Part shown: positions 7,803 through 16,086 of the stretch, piece by piece | Layout: each line of letters begins with the position of its first letter | Numbering within the stretch: position 1 is the first letter of the stretch | Source: Bifidobacterium scaligerum | GTDB taxonomy: Bacteria > Actinomycetota > Actinomycetes > Actinomycetales > Bifidobacteriaceae | Reading direction: 5' to 3' | DNA: 64,000 nucleotides | NCBI RefSeq assembly: GCF_002802865.1 | Contig: NZ_PGLQ01000001.1 | Location: 248,001-312,000 of the forward strand | Made by a program: the position numbers and the translations under genes | The notes under the pieces: model-generated | The model's input: the letters and a program-made list of their open reading frames with translations, nothing else | What the model was told of the DNA's origin: nothing | The model's database searches: none

Positions 7803-10195
7803 TCGGGTTTCCGATCCTCGAATTTCGTGGTATACAACCGATAAAGCAGACTATCGGCATCGATACGCCCATCGAACGGTATGAACGCAGTGCCGCTCTT
7901 AGCCATGCCCTGACCGGGCTGCACCCCGGTGAAGAACGCCCGCTGCTCATCGGACAGCTTCAGCAGCTCGCACAAGGCGTCGGCATCCGTGGCGGTCTGG
8001 TTCAGCAGCAACAGGAAGTCGCTGTTCGCGAGCATCAGACGCGCATCCTGGTTGGCCAGCAGCTCCTCGATGTTCTGCGTGATGCCGGTGGGGCACAAAC
8101 CCCATTTACGGGCGCGCTTGTACAGGCGCAGGAAGTATTCGGCCGCATACCGGTTCGAGAACAGCAGATGGAACTCGTCCACCCACAGCCAGGTGCGCCG
8201 GCCGAGACGGCGATTCCTGACGACCCGGTTCCATATCTGATCCAGGACGACGAGCATACCGAATGTGCGCAACTCCGCTCCCAGACCGGAAACGTCATAG
8301 ACCAGTAACCGGCTGGACGTATTCACATCAGTGGCATGGGCGAAGGCGTTCAGACTGCCGGTCGCGTAGATCTCCAATGCTCGCGCGGCATCATGGGCAC
8401 CTGGCTCATTCAAAGCCGCGAGACGGTCATGCAGGGTGACGAGCGTGGGCATGCCCAGTTCTGGATGCTCCCGCACCTCGCGATACATGCCGATGACCGT
8501 ACGGTCGATCAGACTGCGCTGCATGCGGTCGATGCCGTCCTGTCCGCCGATCAGCACACCGAGCATGTTCAGCACGCTCGCGCATTTCGACCGTATCGGA
8601 TCACCCTCGGAATCATCCTCATACTCGATATCCAAAGCGTTGATATGCGCGCGCGACGCTTCCCCGATCTCGACTCGCTCGCCGCCAAGACCGGTGCACA
8701 ACGGCGTGAACTCACGTTCCGGGTCGATGACGATCAGATCATCGTCCGGACGGGTCAGATAGATCTGGGTTATCTCGTTCTTCGCCGCCTGGCTCTTGCC
8801 CGAACCGGTCGTACCCAGAACGAATCCGTTGCCGTTCATGCCTTTCGTACGGTCGATGACCACGGGATTGCCGGTGCGGGCGTTCGCCCCATGGAACACC
8901 CCGCCCGGCTCGAACAGCTCCTGCGACGTGAACGGCACCAGAATCGCCGCGCTCGACGTGGTCAGCGTGCGACGCATCGGCGGCAGAGGATTCCCCAACG
9001 GCAGCACGGCGTTCAGCCCCTCCACCTGCATGTAGGCCAAGGTCTCGGCCACACACGACTGCCCATCGATCGCGGCCGTCACGTCACGAACCGTCTGATC
9101 CAGTTGCTCGCGACTGCCCGCCGACACGTCCACAATCATCAGGGAATCCACCAGCCGGTCGCCGTTATGCTCCAGATCATCACGCAGCTCACCCGCCTGA
9201 GTCATGGATTCCTGAAGATCATGAGGCAGCATGTCCTCGGGCAGATGCTGTTTGCGGTTCTTGCGCCGCTCGTCGATGGCCTGCATATCCATTTCGGCGA
9301 TCGTCCGGTTCACGAGCTTCAACCCCTCGGCCTTGCCCCGCGGGGACAGATGGATGCCGACCGTGATATCCGCCTTGATGTCCGTGATGGACGACACTAG
9401 TTGATCGCTCAGATAATCCGGGAAGTCACGCACCAACAGACACTGATGCCACACCTCCGCAGTGCCCGAGCTCAACCGGAGCCGACGGCGATCCGACACA
9501 TCCACGGCGAACGGGGCCACATAATCCTTCGTGGACATGCCATGCGATTTCAGGAAACCATCCTCGGTGAACGAGAACCGGACACCGTGCCGCAGCATCC
9601 CGTGCAATACCGCCAGACGCGACTGCCGATCCAAACGGACACCGACACAGCCGCCCACCGACCGCAGTTGCGCCGTGGCACGCAACGCGGCACGGTTCAG
9701 CAGCGTGACCGCCCGTTCCCCGTCCCGCTCACGCAACGTCAACGTCAGATACTTGTCCGTCACCGCGCCCTGCGAACGCCCGGCGAGACGCCGACGCACA
9801 TTGCGGTTGAAGTCCCCGCGCAATCCATCCAACGCATCGCTCCGAAGCGACATGGCGATACTGCGCGTCACCTCCTCGGGATCCAGCATGCGCGTGGCGA
9901 CCGTGATCTGAACGCCCATATTCTCACCGACCGAATTCAGGAAACGCCCCCACCGGTCCACGACATCCAGCTGCTGATCCTGGGTCGCGACCTGATAATT
10001 GATGTCGCTGATCCGCAACGACACGCTCCACCGGTCGCCGCCAAGGAACACGATGCCATTGGACAGCATCGAATCATAACCAAGCAACTCCTTCGACGAA
10101 CGAGGCATGCGACGATTCCCGGACCGCCTGTTCCCGACCTTTCCATGTCGCTTACCGTTGCCTTTGACCGCCTTGCCGCCACTGATGTCAGACAT
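7799..10195 (-). CDS. VirB4-like conjugation ATPase
   Basis: A 798-residue energiser of the type IV secretion channel, near the usual VirB4 length. N-terminal part (about 30-400) is the VirB4/TraC-type dimer domain. The C-terminal RecA-like domain has Walker A LGTTGSGKSQAAKNE (about 460), DPEREFTPL and Walker B WLWVDEFHLLF (about 668), followed by GLCPTGITQNIEELL. Shine-Dalgarno GGAAGGAAG precedes the ATG, which lies 8 bases inside the PrgI-like gene. The order PrgI-VirB4-hydrolase is the standard Gram-positive ICE arrangement. Confidence 0.93.
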   Translation of the reverse strand: MSDISGGKAVKGNGKRHGKVGNRRSGNRRMPRSSKELLGYDSMLSNGIVFLGGDRWSVSLRISDINYQVATQDQQLDVVDRWGRFLNSVGENMGVQITVATRMLDPEEVTRSIAMSLRSDALDGLRGDFNRNVRRRLAGRSQGAVTDKYLTLTLRERDGERAVTLLNRAALRATAQLRSVGGCVGVRLDRQSRLAVLHGMLRHGVRFSFTEDGFLKSHGMSTKDYVAPFAVDVSDRRRLRLSSGTAEVWHQCLLVRDFPDYLSDQLVSSITDIKADITVGIHLSPRGKAEGLKLVNRTIAEMDMQAIDERRKNRKQHLPEDMLPHDLQESMTQAGELRDDLEHNGDRLVDSLMIVDVSAGSREQLDQTVRDVTAAIDGQSCVAETLAYMQVEGLNAVLPLGNPLPPMRRTLTTSSAAILVPFTSQELFEPGGVFHGANARTGNPVVIDRTKGMNGNGFVLGTTGSGKSQAAKNEITQIYLTRPDDDLIVIDPEREFTPLCTGLGGERVEIGEASRAHINALDIEYEDDSEGDPIRSKCASVLNMLGVLIGGQDGIDRMQRSLIDRTVIGMYREVREHPELGMPTLVTLHDRLAALNEPGAHDAARALEIYATGSLNAFAHATDVNTSSRLLVYDVSGLGAELRTFGMLVVLDQIWNRVVRNRRLGRRTWLWVDEFHLLFSNRYAAEYFLRLYKRARKWGLCPTGITQNIEELLANQDARLMLANSDFLLLLNQTATDADALCELLKLSDEQRAFFTGVQPGQGMAKSGTAFIPFDGRIDADSLLYRLYTTKFEDRKPE

Positions 10196-10568
10196 GACGA
10201 CGTACCTTCCTTCCCCTGATTCGTCTACGGGCCTTCTCTTTCAACGACGGTTTGCCGGGAAACCTCGCGGGAACATAGGGTTCGAGCAGGTAGACCTTCG
10301 GACCGAAACGCTGGCGCAGCATGTATCCCAGATACCGTTCAGGCTTCAGCCCTTTCGGACGCCACCAACCCCACAGCGCGAACGGCAGGCAAACCGCAAA
10401 CAGCAGATACGACCCCAGATCGGACAACCCCAACGACCAGAACAATGCAGCCTCGCCTCCTCCCAGGACGAGCATGCATGTGGCGGCCGCCAGTTGACGC
10501 CAGCTCAGCCCCCACATCACCTTCGCCTCGACATTGGCGATCTCCTTATACACGCGCATCTGCAACAT
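10188..10568 (-). CDS. PrgI-family conjugation membrane protein
   Basis: A 126-residue inner-membrane protein (VirB3-like position). It opens with MRVYKEIANVEAKVMWGLSWRQL, a pattern typical of PrgI family proteins, shown here only to the start of the first helix. Two helices follow (AAATCMLVLGGGEAALFW; GSYLLFAVCLPFALWGWW), then a KGLKPERYL motif and a strongly basic tail. GGAAAGGA precedes the ATG. The gene overlaps virB4 by 8 bases. Confidence 0.85.
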   Translation of the reverse strand: MLQMRVYKEIANVEAKVMWGLSWRQLAAATCMLVLGGGEAALFWSLGLSDLGSYLLFAVCLPFALWGWWRPKGLKPERYLGYMLRQRFGPKVYLLEPYVPARFPGKPSLKEKARRRIRGRKVRRHV

Positions 10569-10608
10569 GAAAGAATCCTTTCCGATTGGGCCCGGTTGTG
10601 ATAGGCGG

Positions 10609-11454
10609 CTACTCGCCGCCGGCTATAGCCCGACTGACACGCTGACTCACCGCGATCACGAAGAACAGCAGGATGCCAGCCATCATGAGATTGCCGAAGT
10701 TGCCCGTCACCCACGCCACCATGCCCTCGTCCGCAGAATCCGGGATCTTCACGGCATCGACCACGATCCGCTGATAGAACACCAGACAGATGAACACGCA
10801 CACCGCATTCACCGACGTGCGCGCATACGACTTGAAGAAACCCACGCCGATCGGCTTGGTGTCCTCATGCACCAGAAACGCGAATGGCAACGACTGGAAC
10901 GCCGTCAACGCATACAATTCGATGAACCGCACATACAGCACCACCGTGAACACCACCGACGCCAACTGGGACAACAGCCACGGGATCACCAGCAGAAAGA
11001 ACAACGCCGCCTGTCCCATCACCCCGGCATCGCGAATCTGGTCACGCATCAGATCACCCAGCTGACCGCCGTCGCCCGTCGCCTCATACGACATCTGAGA
11101 AGACACGCCCTGCATGAGGAACTGCGTGACCTGATTAAACATCCGAATGAATAGGCTGGCGTTCTGCACGGCGATGAACACCAACGCGATCTTGAACATG
11201 GTGCCGGCCACGATCTTCACACCCAGATCACGGTCCGACTCGATGCGCGTCGAGTTACGCGCCAGCTCCAACGTGAACATGACCGCAAGCACCACCGACG
11301 TCAGAGGCTTGACGGCGACTCCATGCACGTTCACCGCCAACTGGTAAAGAGCGGGATTCCACGTCTCCGGCGCCTGAGACAACAGCCCGGCCGTAATCGA
11401 ACCGGCACCTCCGCCGCCGATCATGTTGAGCATGGCTACGATGAAGTCCTCCAC
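10609..11454 (-). CDS. VirB6/TrbL-like polytopic channel protein
   Basis: A 281-residue membrane protein with about six helices (around 50-65, 85-105, 150-175, 180-200, 215-235 and 255-275), matching the Gram-positive VirB6-like subunits that follow a Maff2-type gene. A long loop of about 35 residues between helices 2 and 3 contains MSYEATGDGGQLGDLMRDQ. The start is uncertain: the GTG at 11454 has a weak ribosome site, while ATG at 11433 lies 13 bases after a GGAGG. It is part of the minus-strand transfer operon and forms the membrane pore of the mating channel (inferred from family). Confidence 0.8.
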   Translation of the reverse strand: MEDFIVAMLNMIGGGGAGSITAGLLSQAPETWNPALYQLAVNVHGVAVKPLTSVVLAVMFTLELARNSTRIESDRDLGVKIVAGTMFKIALVFIAVQNASLFIRMFNQVTQFLMQGVSSQMSYEATGDGGQLGDLMRDQIRDAGVMGQAALFFLLVIPWLLSQLASVVFTVVLYVRFIELYALTAFQSLPFAFLVHEDTKPIGVGFFKSYARTSVNAVCVFICLVFYQRIVVDAVKIPDSADEGMVAWVTGNFGNLMMAGILLFFVIAVSQRVSRAIAGGE

Positions 11455-11472
11455 GGCAGGCCCCGAATCAGC

Positions 11473-11679
11473 TCAGCCCAGAGCCACCGCGTTGAAAATC
11501 TGCGCGGCCGCGATGATCATGCCTCCACCCACGATCTGCCACAGTCCCGATTGCGTCTGCGGCCCGTTGTGATCCTTCAGCCCGCCACCGAATGTGACGG
11601 CGCCCCACACCAGCCACAGTCCGCCGCCGATAGTGGCGAACCTGACGAACAACTGAAGCACCTGATTCAACAAATCCAC
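11473..11679 (-). CDS. Maff2-family small membrane protein (VirB2-like)
   Basis: A 68-residue, two-helix hydrophobic protein (LFVRFATIGGGLWLVWGAVTF; IVGGGMIIAAAQIFNAVALG) with LKDHNGPQTQSG between the helices. GTG at 11679 is preferred because AGAGGAGG ends 6 bases upstream; the longer form would begin with TTG at 11700 and lacks a site. Proteins of this shape (Maff2) occupy the pilin-like first position in Tn1549-type transfer operons. First gene of the T4SS operon here. Confidence 0.75.
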   Translation of the reverse strand: MDLLNQVLQLFVRFATIGGGLWLVWGAVTFGGGLKDHNGPQTQSGLWQIVGGGMIIAAAQIFNAVALG

Positions 11680-11864
11680 GACGGCCTCCTCTGACGACAA
11701 TCAAGGAGCCCGACAGGCAACGGCCTCCGTTGACACCCATCGTCAGGGAAAACCGGCGGGATAGCGGCGGACAGTCTTTCTGAATAGTTCAGAACATGGG
11801 GATGTCCCCGAAGATGCGACTATGCATCCCATAGCAGGGATTTCCGAAGGTTGTTTTGATAAGT

Positions 11865-11882
11865 CGATAACTATTTTTATCG
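11865..11882. promoter_or_regulatory. Dyad CGATAA-N6-TTATCG, candidate transfer-operon operator
   Basis: CGATAA and TTATCG are separated by CTATTT, with a third TTATCG at about 11899 and a further GATAA at 11858. The cluster lies in the only AT-rich stretch upstream of the transfer operon. Operator role is inferred. Confidence 0.4.
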
Positions 11883-11960
11883 GAAAGATACTGAGAGTTT
11901 ATCGTTGATGTGGCTGCTAAATGTCTTACGCGTCCTTCGTGAGAGCATTGATAGATGAAA

Positions 11961-11990
11961 ACGGCAGCCTATGAATCGATAGGCTGCCGT
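11961..11990 (-). terminator. Terminator of the 12.1-15.5 kb operon
   Basis: ACGGCAGCCTAT and ATAGGCTGCCGT form a perfect 12-bp stem with a 6-nt loop. On the minus strand the stem is followed by TTTTC. It lies 75 bases beyond the permease stop. Confidence 0.85.
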
Positions 11991-12064
11991 GCCGATAGTG
12001 TCCGCCGACGATGATGAGAATTGTGGAATCTACGGATCACGTAATTCCAATGATTTTTTGCGCT

Positions 12065-13162
12065 TTATCGTTCTTTGAAGTAGGTGAAGAGGTGTCGTTC
12101 CTTGATGTGGAGGGTGGTGATGGTGGTGGCGAGTAGGTAGGCGGCGCCTGTGGTGATGGTGGTTTGTATGGCGTTGAGGGTGATGACGGTTCGGTCGGTG
12201 GCGTCGATGAGGAGTCTGGCGGCGGTCATGTCGATGGGCAGGCTGATGGCGGTGGCGAGCAGGATGGTGATGCCGGTTTCGATGATGATCTGCGTGGCGA
12301 GTGCGGGTTTGGGGACGCCGCAGTGCAGTGCGGAGGCGATTTCGAGCCGGCGGCCGCGTATGAGCAGGTATCCGATAATGAGGGCGATGAGCGCGCCGCA
12401 GGCGGGCAGGATGCGTGTGGAGCGTTGCCGGTAGAGGGTTTGTCCGTCGAAGCCGTCGCCTTTGGTGGTGTTGAGCTGGCCGAGGGTGGGTGCATCGTCG
12501 CCGGTGGTTTTCGCGTTCGGGGTGAGGGTGGACCAGAGGGCGTTGCGGGTCTGGCTGGTTTGCGGCCAGGTCTTGGCCCAGCAGGCGTCGAACGTGCCGG
12601 TGGCGGGTGTTTCCTCCATTAGCGCGTACGCGTATCCGGGGGTGCGTCCGTCGTCGGGGTATTGGTAGACGCCCTTGACGTGTGCGGTGCGTCCGTCCGC
12701 GAGGCCGATCGTGCCGCCGGTGGTGGTGCCGAGCGTTTCGGCGACTTGCTGGGAGGCGATCAGTCCGGTCGTGTTCGCGTCCTGTTTCGTGTCGAGGAGT
12801 TTGGCCAGTCCGGGGGTAATCTGGTAGAGGGGCGTGGTGGTGTCGGGCAGGGCCGCGAGGGTGAGCGGGTCGGCTGCGCGGATCGCTCCGGCGGCCTGGA
12901 CGCCTGTGAGGCTGGTGAGGCGTTCGCAGGATGCCGCGTCGATGCCGTCGGGCGCGTTGAGTACGAGGATGTCGGCCCCGGATTGCCGGTATGCGTTTGC
13001 CTGGTCGAGGATAGCCGAGCCGGTGGCGATGTCCATGACGCCCATGCCGGCGGCGGTCAGGGCCAGGGCGAGGACGGCCGGGGCGAGGCGGGCGGCGCCG
13101 CTGGTGATGGAGCGCCATGCCTCGGAGATGACGGAGGTTGCTTTCATCGTGGTGTGGTTCAT
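12065..13162 (-). CDS. FtsX-like ABC permease, module A
   Basis: A 365-residue permease ending the operon. Start at 13162 gives an ATGA overlap with the ATPase stop. One helix near the N-terminus (LAPAVLALALTAAGM) is followed by a large extracytoplasmic region (about 55-255), then three C-terminal helices, the MacB/FtsX-type topology in minimal form. It is clearly paralogous to the permease at 55414-56580: ASCERLTSLTGVQAAGAIR versus ACDRLVSLDGVEAAGAVR, TTPLYQITPG versus SVPLYEITPG, and ends HLFTYFKER versus HLLKYFKNR. The partner ATPase and adaptor are encoded immediately upstream. Confidence 0.8.
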   Translation of the reverse strand: MNHTTMKATSVISEAWRSITSGAARLAPAVLALALTAAGMGVMDIATGSAILDQANAYRQSGADILVLNAPDGIDAASCERLTSLTGVQAAGAIRAADPLTLAALPDTTTPLYQITPGLAKLLDTKQDANTTGLIASQQVAETLGTTTGGTIGLADGRTAHVKGVYQYPDDGRTPGYAYALMEETPATGTFDACWAKTWPQTSQTRNALWSTLTPNAKTTGDDAPTLGQLNTTKGDGFDGQTLYRQRSTRILPACGALIALIIGYLLIRGRRLEIASALHCGVPKPALATQIIIETGITILLATAISLPIDMTAARLLIDATDRTVITLNAIQTTITTGAAYLLATTITTLHIKERHLFTYFKER

Positions 13163-13761
13163 TGGTAGTTCTTCAAATCGATGATGTCGGTGCATGCGTC
13201 GCGCGTGTTCGGGTCGTGGGTGGAGACCACGACGATCGTGTCGTTACGGGCGATGCGAGAGAGGGATTCGCTGACCGTGGCCGCGGTGTGCATGTCGAGC
13301 TGGGCGGTGGGTTCGTCCACGAGCATGAGCGAGGGTTGGGCGGCGAACGCGCGGGCGAGCATGAGGCGCTGGGCCTCGCCGCCGGACAGTTCCGCGAACC
13401 TGCGGTCGGCGACCTGGGTCAGGTTGAACCGGTCCATGAGCGTGCGCGCCTGTACCTCGGCCTCGCGACGCGAAAGCCCTTTGGCGAGCAGGGGCAGGCT
13501 GACGTGGTCGATCGCGGTGCGTTGGGCCACGCCGTGCGGGTTCTGGAAGATCCAGCGCATCGAGTCGATGCCTTGTCGGGTCACTTGGCCTTCGGCGGGC
13601 GTGGTCCAGCCGGCGATGATGCCGAGCAGCGTGGACTTGCCCGCGCCGCTCCGCCCGGTCAACGCGTACACGTGCCCGGGCACGAGGCTTGCGGTCAGAT
13701 CGTGGAACAGGAGCGGGCCGTCGGCGTACCGGTGGCCGACGTGGTCGAGGTCAACGCGCAT
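13159..13761 (-). CDS. ABC ATPase, module A
   Basis: A 200-residue MacB/LolD-like ATP-binding subunit: Walker A GRSGAGKST, Q-loop in FQNPHGVAQR, signature LSGGEAQRLMLARA, Walker B LMLVDEPTAQLD, switch His in VVVSTHDP. The usual DEPTGNLD is replaced by DEPTAQLD, as in the module B ATPase, which also shares NPHGVA-R and THDP-TRDACTD-IDL. It overlaps the adaptor gene by 11 bases and the permease by 4. The product would couple ATP hydrolysis to movement of the FtsX-like permease. Confidence 0.88.
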   Translation of the reverse strand: MRVDLDHVGHRYADGPLLFHDLTASLVPGHVYALTGRSGAGKSTLLGIIAGWTTPAEGQVTRQGIDSMRWIFQNPHGVAQRTAIDHVSLPLLAKGLSRREAEVQARTLMDRFNLTQVADRRFAELSGGEAQRLMLARAFAAQPSLMLVDEPTAQLDMHTAATVSESLSRIARNDTIVVVSTHDPNTRDACTDIIDLKNYQ

Positions 13762-14848
13762 CGCACGCCGCCTGTCCCGGATCGGCCTTGATGCGCGCGG
13801 GCGCCTTGCCGTCGATTGTGACCAGCGTGCGGCCCAACGAGCTGCCGGCCACGTGCGCCTTGACGCTCGTGCCGTCGGTCGCCACCACGCACCCGTCGCT
13901 GCCCTTGAGCCCGATGAGCGCGGCCGCGGGCACCGAGTACACGCCGATCGGCTTCTTGAGCTTGTAGGTCACGGTCACGCTCGTGACGTCCTCGCCGTCC
14001 TTGCGCGCGCCCGTGTACGTGGACCATCCGGCCATCGCCTGCAACGCGGCCTGGTCCGACACGATGCCGTCGTCGCCGATGGGATAGTCCTTGCCGTTGA
14101 TCTCGACCACGCGATCGCCCTGGATGCGGCCGTCCGGCAGGGACGCGGCCTTGACCGACGCGACCCCGGCCGTGGCTTGGAACGCGGGCGAATCAGTCGA
14201 ATCGCCGGTCACGGTCGAACCCAGCGACGCCGCGCACGACACGCTCATCGCCTGTGCGGGCAGCCACACCGCCAACGCGCGGGAGAACGCGCCCTGCTGG
14301 ACCCTGGCCGTCGCCGCGGCCGTGCCGGCGTTCGCCGCGTACAGGCGACGCCACGCGTCCCACGTGGCCCAGTCGAACACGCCCGACCGGGAGCCCCCGT
14401 AGCCGAGCGCGGCCAGCTCGTCCTGCAACGCCGTCACGTCGTCGCCCTTGTCCCCGTACGCCAGATCACGATACAAGGGCGTGTCCGTGTGCAGGCTCAC
14501 CAGAGGAGTGCCGTCCACGTCGTACTCGTGCGAGCCCGAACGCACCACGCCGTCCGCGGGACACGACGCGAACGTGACCCTGCCCGACACCGGGAACGCG
14601 ACCCCGCCGGCCGGCGACGCCGTCACGTCCACGTTCAGGGAACGCGCGTCGTCGAACTCCTCAGACCCCAACGCGAGACTCCCCGCATCCGGGGAAGTTG
14701 ACAGGGACGGCGGCGTCGCCATCCGCTCCAACCCCACGGCCAATCCCATGCCGGCAGCCAGGCACGCGACCATGCACGCCGCCACGAACCCCACGCCGTT
14801 CACCCGACGACGTGTGCGGGCACTACTATTCTTTCCGGATCGAAACAC
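13751..14848 (-). CDS. Adaptor-like membrane protein with peptidoglycan-binding domain, module A
   Basis: A 365-residue protein. GTG at 14848 is chosen because AAAGAGGGGG ends 6 bases upstream; the longer frame starts inside the lipoprotein gene. One N-terminal helix (about 17-40) anchors it outside the membrane. Then come a beta-rich HlyD/MacA-like part, the HTDTPLYRDL motif, and a PG_binding_1-type segment (GDKGDDVTALQDELAALGYG, then WATWDAWRRLY). Paralogue at 53561 shares LHTDVPLYREL and the following repeat. The domain suggests anchoring of the transporter to peptidoglycan. The substrate is unknown. Confidence 0.78.
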   Translation of the reverse strand: MFRSGKNSSARTRRRVNGVGFVAACMVACLAAGMGLAVGLERMATPPSLSTSPDAGSLALGSEEFDDARSLNVDVTASPAGGVAFPVSGRVTFASCPADGVVRSGSHEYDVDGTPLVSLHTDTPLYRDLAYGDKGDDVTALQDELAALGYGGSRSGVFDWATWDAWRRLYAANAGTAAATARVQQGAFSRALAVWLPAQAMSVSCAASLGSTVTGDSTDSPAFQATAGVASVKAASLPDGRIQGDRVVEINGKDYPIGDDGIVSDQAALQAMAGWSTYTGARKDGEDVTSVTVTYKLKKPIGVYSVPAAALIGLKGSDGCVVATDGTSVKAHVAGSSLGRTLVTIDGKAPARIKADPGQAACDAR

Positions 14849-14862
14849 GAGCAACCCCCTCT

Positions 14863-15501
14863 TTACTTGCTCGGGTTCGCCAGGCACTGGGAGAACGCGT
14901 CCGACGACGTGTCCAGCTTCGACGACCCCTCGGGCTTGCCCATCTCGGTCAGGTAATCCTGCTTCGTGAACGAATCAGGCACCAGCTTGCGCCGCTTGAG
15001 GCAACCCACGACCAGTTCGATCTCGTCCGCGTTCGACGGGTTCTGCACCATACGCTCGTACAGGTCGCGGATCTGCAGGTTCGTGCCCTTCGCGCACGCC
15101 ATGCTGTCCTCGTTCGCCTTGGCCGAATCATAAGTGTCGTCCGTGTTCATGTGCTCCTGCATCAACCCGGTGGACTGGTCCGTGTCGAACTCCACGTCAT
15201 CGCCCTTGGCGGCCATGCACTCCCGGTACTTCTCGTTCGCCTCCCGGTAATCCGACTCGCTGATCCTGCCCGCCTTGACCGCGCGTTCCAACACACCGCG
15301 CTCGAAATCGCTCGACGCAGACTGCAACGCCTGCTTCAACTCCGCCTCATACGACGACGATCCGGAAGACGACGAAGACGAGGAGGAAGCCCCGTCCGAC
15401 GCGCCGGCATTCCCGGAACCCGGCATCGAACACGCCCCCAAACCCAACACCACCGACAACACGCCGGCAGCCGCAACCACGCGCAACGTATCTTTTGACA
15501 T
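14863..15501 (-). CDS. Conserved Cys-motif lipoprotein, module A
   Basis: A 212-residue predicted lipoprotein: signal peptide with lipobox LGLGAC (Cys about 24), then a GASDG plus poly-Ser linker. Start at 15501 follows AAAGGAA. Motif 1 is LERAVKAGRISESDYREA-N-KYRECMAAKG. Motif 2 is LYERMVQNPSNADEI then CLKRRKLVPDSFTKQDYL. Motif 3 is SQCLANPSK at the C-terminus. These motifs recur in four proteins at 50.5-53.5 kb beside the paralogous transporter. The function is unknown; a substrate-binding or sensing role in the adaptor/ABC complex is inferred. Confidence 0.75.
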   Translation of the reverse strand: MSKDTLRVVAAAGVLSVVLGLGACSMPGSGNAGASDGASSSSSSSSGSSSYEAELKQALQSASSDFERGVLERAVKAGRISESDYREANEKYRECMAAKGDDVEFDTDQSTGLMQEHMNTDDTYDSAKANEDSMACAKGTNLQIRDLYERMVQNPSNADEIELVVGCLKRRKLVPDSFTKQDYLTEMGKPEGSSKLDTSSDAFSQCLANPSK

Positions 15502-15539
15502 ATGTATTCCTTTCAAAACTATGGCGCATAAAAAGGAAA

Positions 15540-15584
15540 GTGCTGGCGTTCCATACGAATTGCTATCGAATGGAACGCCAGCAC
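15540..15584 (-). terminator. Strong terminator between peptide gene and module A operon
   Basis: A 15-bp perfect stem (GTGCTGGCGTTCCAT with ATGGAACGCCAGCAC) and 15-nt loop. On the minus strand it is followed by TTTCCTTTTTATG. It lies 10 bases after the peptide stop and 39 bases before the lipoprotein start, so the peptide is probably transcribed in excess with partial read-through. Confidence 0.88.
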
Positions 15585-15594
15585 GGTATGAAAG

Positions 15595-15900
15595 TTACTT
15601 CAGCATGCCGCGGGCGTACCAAGAAGATCCCGCGGTGGAGGACGCATAAGCGTATCCGTGCTTCCAGCCGTTGTAGTAAACAACCTTCTTACCGTTCACG
15701 ATGCGGCCGACTTCAGCTCGGGCATAGCCGCTGTTCCCTGCTGTGTTGTACGCGTTGGCCCAAGTGAGATTCTTTGCCGCATTGATGTAGGAGCCGTTGC
15801 CGACCACTGCCATCGCCGGCGCTGTGACACCAGCGAATCCAGTCAAGGCAAGTGCTGCACCAAGCACACCGGACATGACTCTTTTCTTCATGTTCATCAT
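15595..15900 (-). CDS. Small secreted Gly/Ala/Tyr-rich peptide
   Basis: A 101-residue secreted peptide. Two tandem ATGs (15900, 15897) follow GAAAGGAAA. Signal peptide residues 1-31 (MKKRVMSGVLGAALALTG core), with a likely cut after APAMA. The mature 70-residue chain lacks Cys and is rich in Tyr, Ala, Gly, Asn and Trp: WANAYNTAGNSGYARAEVG, VNGKKVVYYNGWKHGYAYAS, SSWYARGMLK. It is distantly reminiscent of the lactococcin-972 type (cationic, aromatic-rich, next to an ABC system), but I cannot assign it. A two-component system diverges from it. Bacteriocin-like or autoinducer role inferred. Confidence 0.65.
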   Translation of the reverse strand: MMNMKKRVMSGVLGAALALTGFAGVTAPAMAVVGNGSYINAAKNLTWANAYNTAGNSGYARAEVGRIVNGKKVVYYNGWKHGYAYASSTAGSSWYARGMLK

Positions 15901-16004
15901 GTTGTTTCCTTTCTCTTGTGAAGGAGGCCGCGACGGGGAAGTCCGTCCAGCCGGAGTCAAAACTACGACGTGCATGGCTGGCGAGATTATGTTTTGACCT
16001 GCCA

Positions 16005-16031
16005 CTGACTGAACCTGACCGATTCCTGACC
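16005..16031. promoter_or_regulatory. 11-bp-spaced direct repeats, candidate response-regulator site
   Basis: CCTGACC occurs at 16014-16020 and 16025-16031, with further CTGA copies at 16005 and 16009. Direct repeats one helical turn apart are the usual target of OmpR/PhoB regulators. They lie between the divergent peptide gene and the regulator gene at 16087. Confidence 0.5.
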
Positions 16032-16086
16032 AGGTTGGACGCGAATGCTATGGTGTGCGCATTGTTTCGCGAAGGGAGCGGGCCGT

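Larger units (their letters stand above)
11680..12064. other. Intergenic: transfer-operon promoter region and module A terminator
   Basis: No gene recognised. The right part holds the terminator of the 12.1-15.5 kb operon. The AT-richer middle (11840-11900) holds a dyad with three TTATCG copies and is the likely control region of the minus-strand transfer operon, about 190 bases upstream of its first gene. Confidence 0.6.

Noticed and set aside
13181..14701. 506-codon open frame on + opposite the module A adaptor and ATPase
   Set aside because: Antisense to two genes with complete motifs; Arg/His-rich low-information product.
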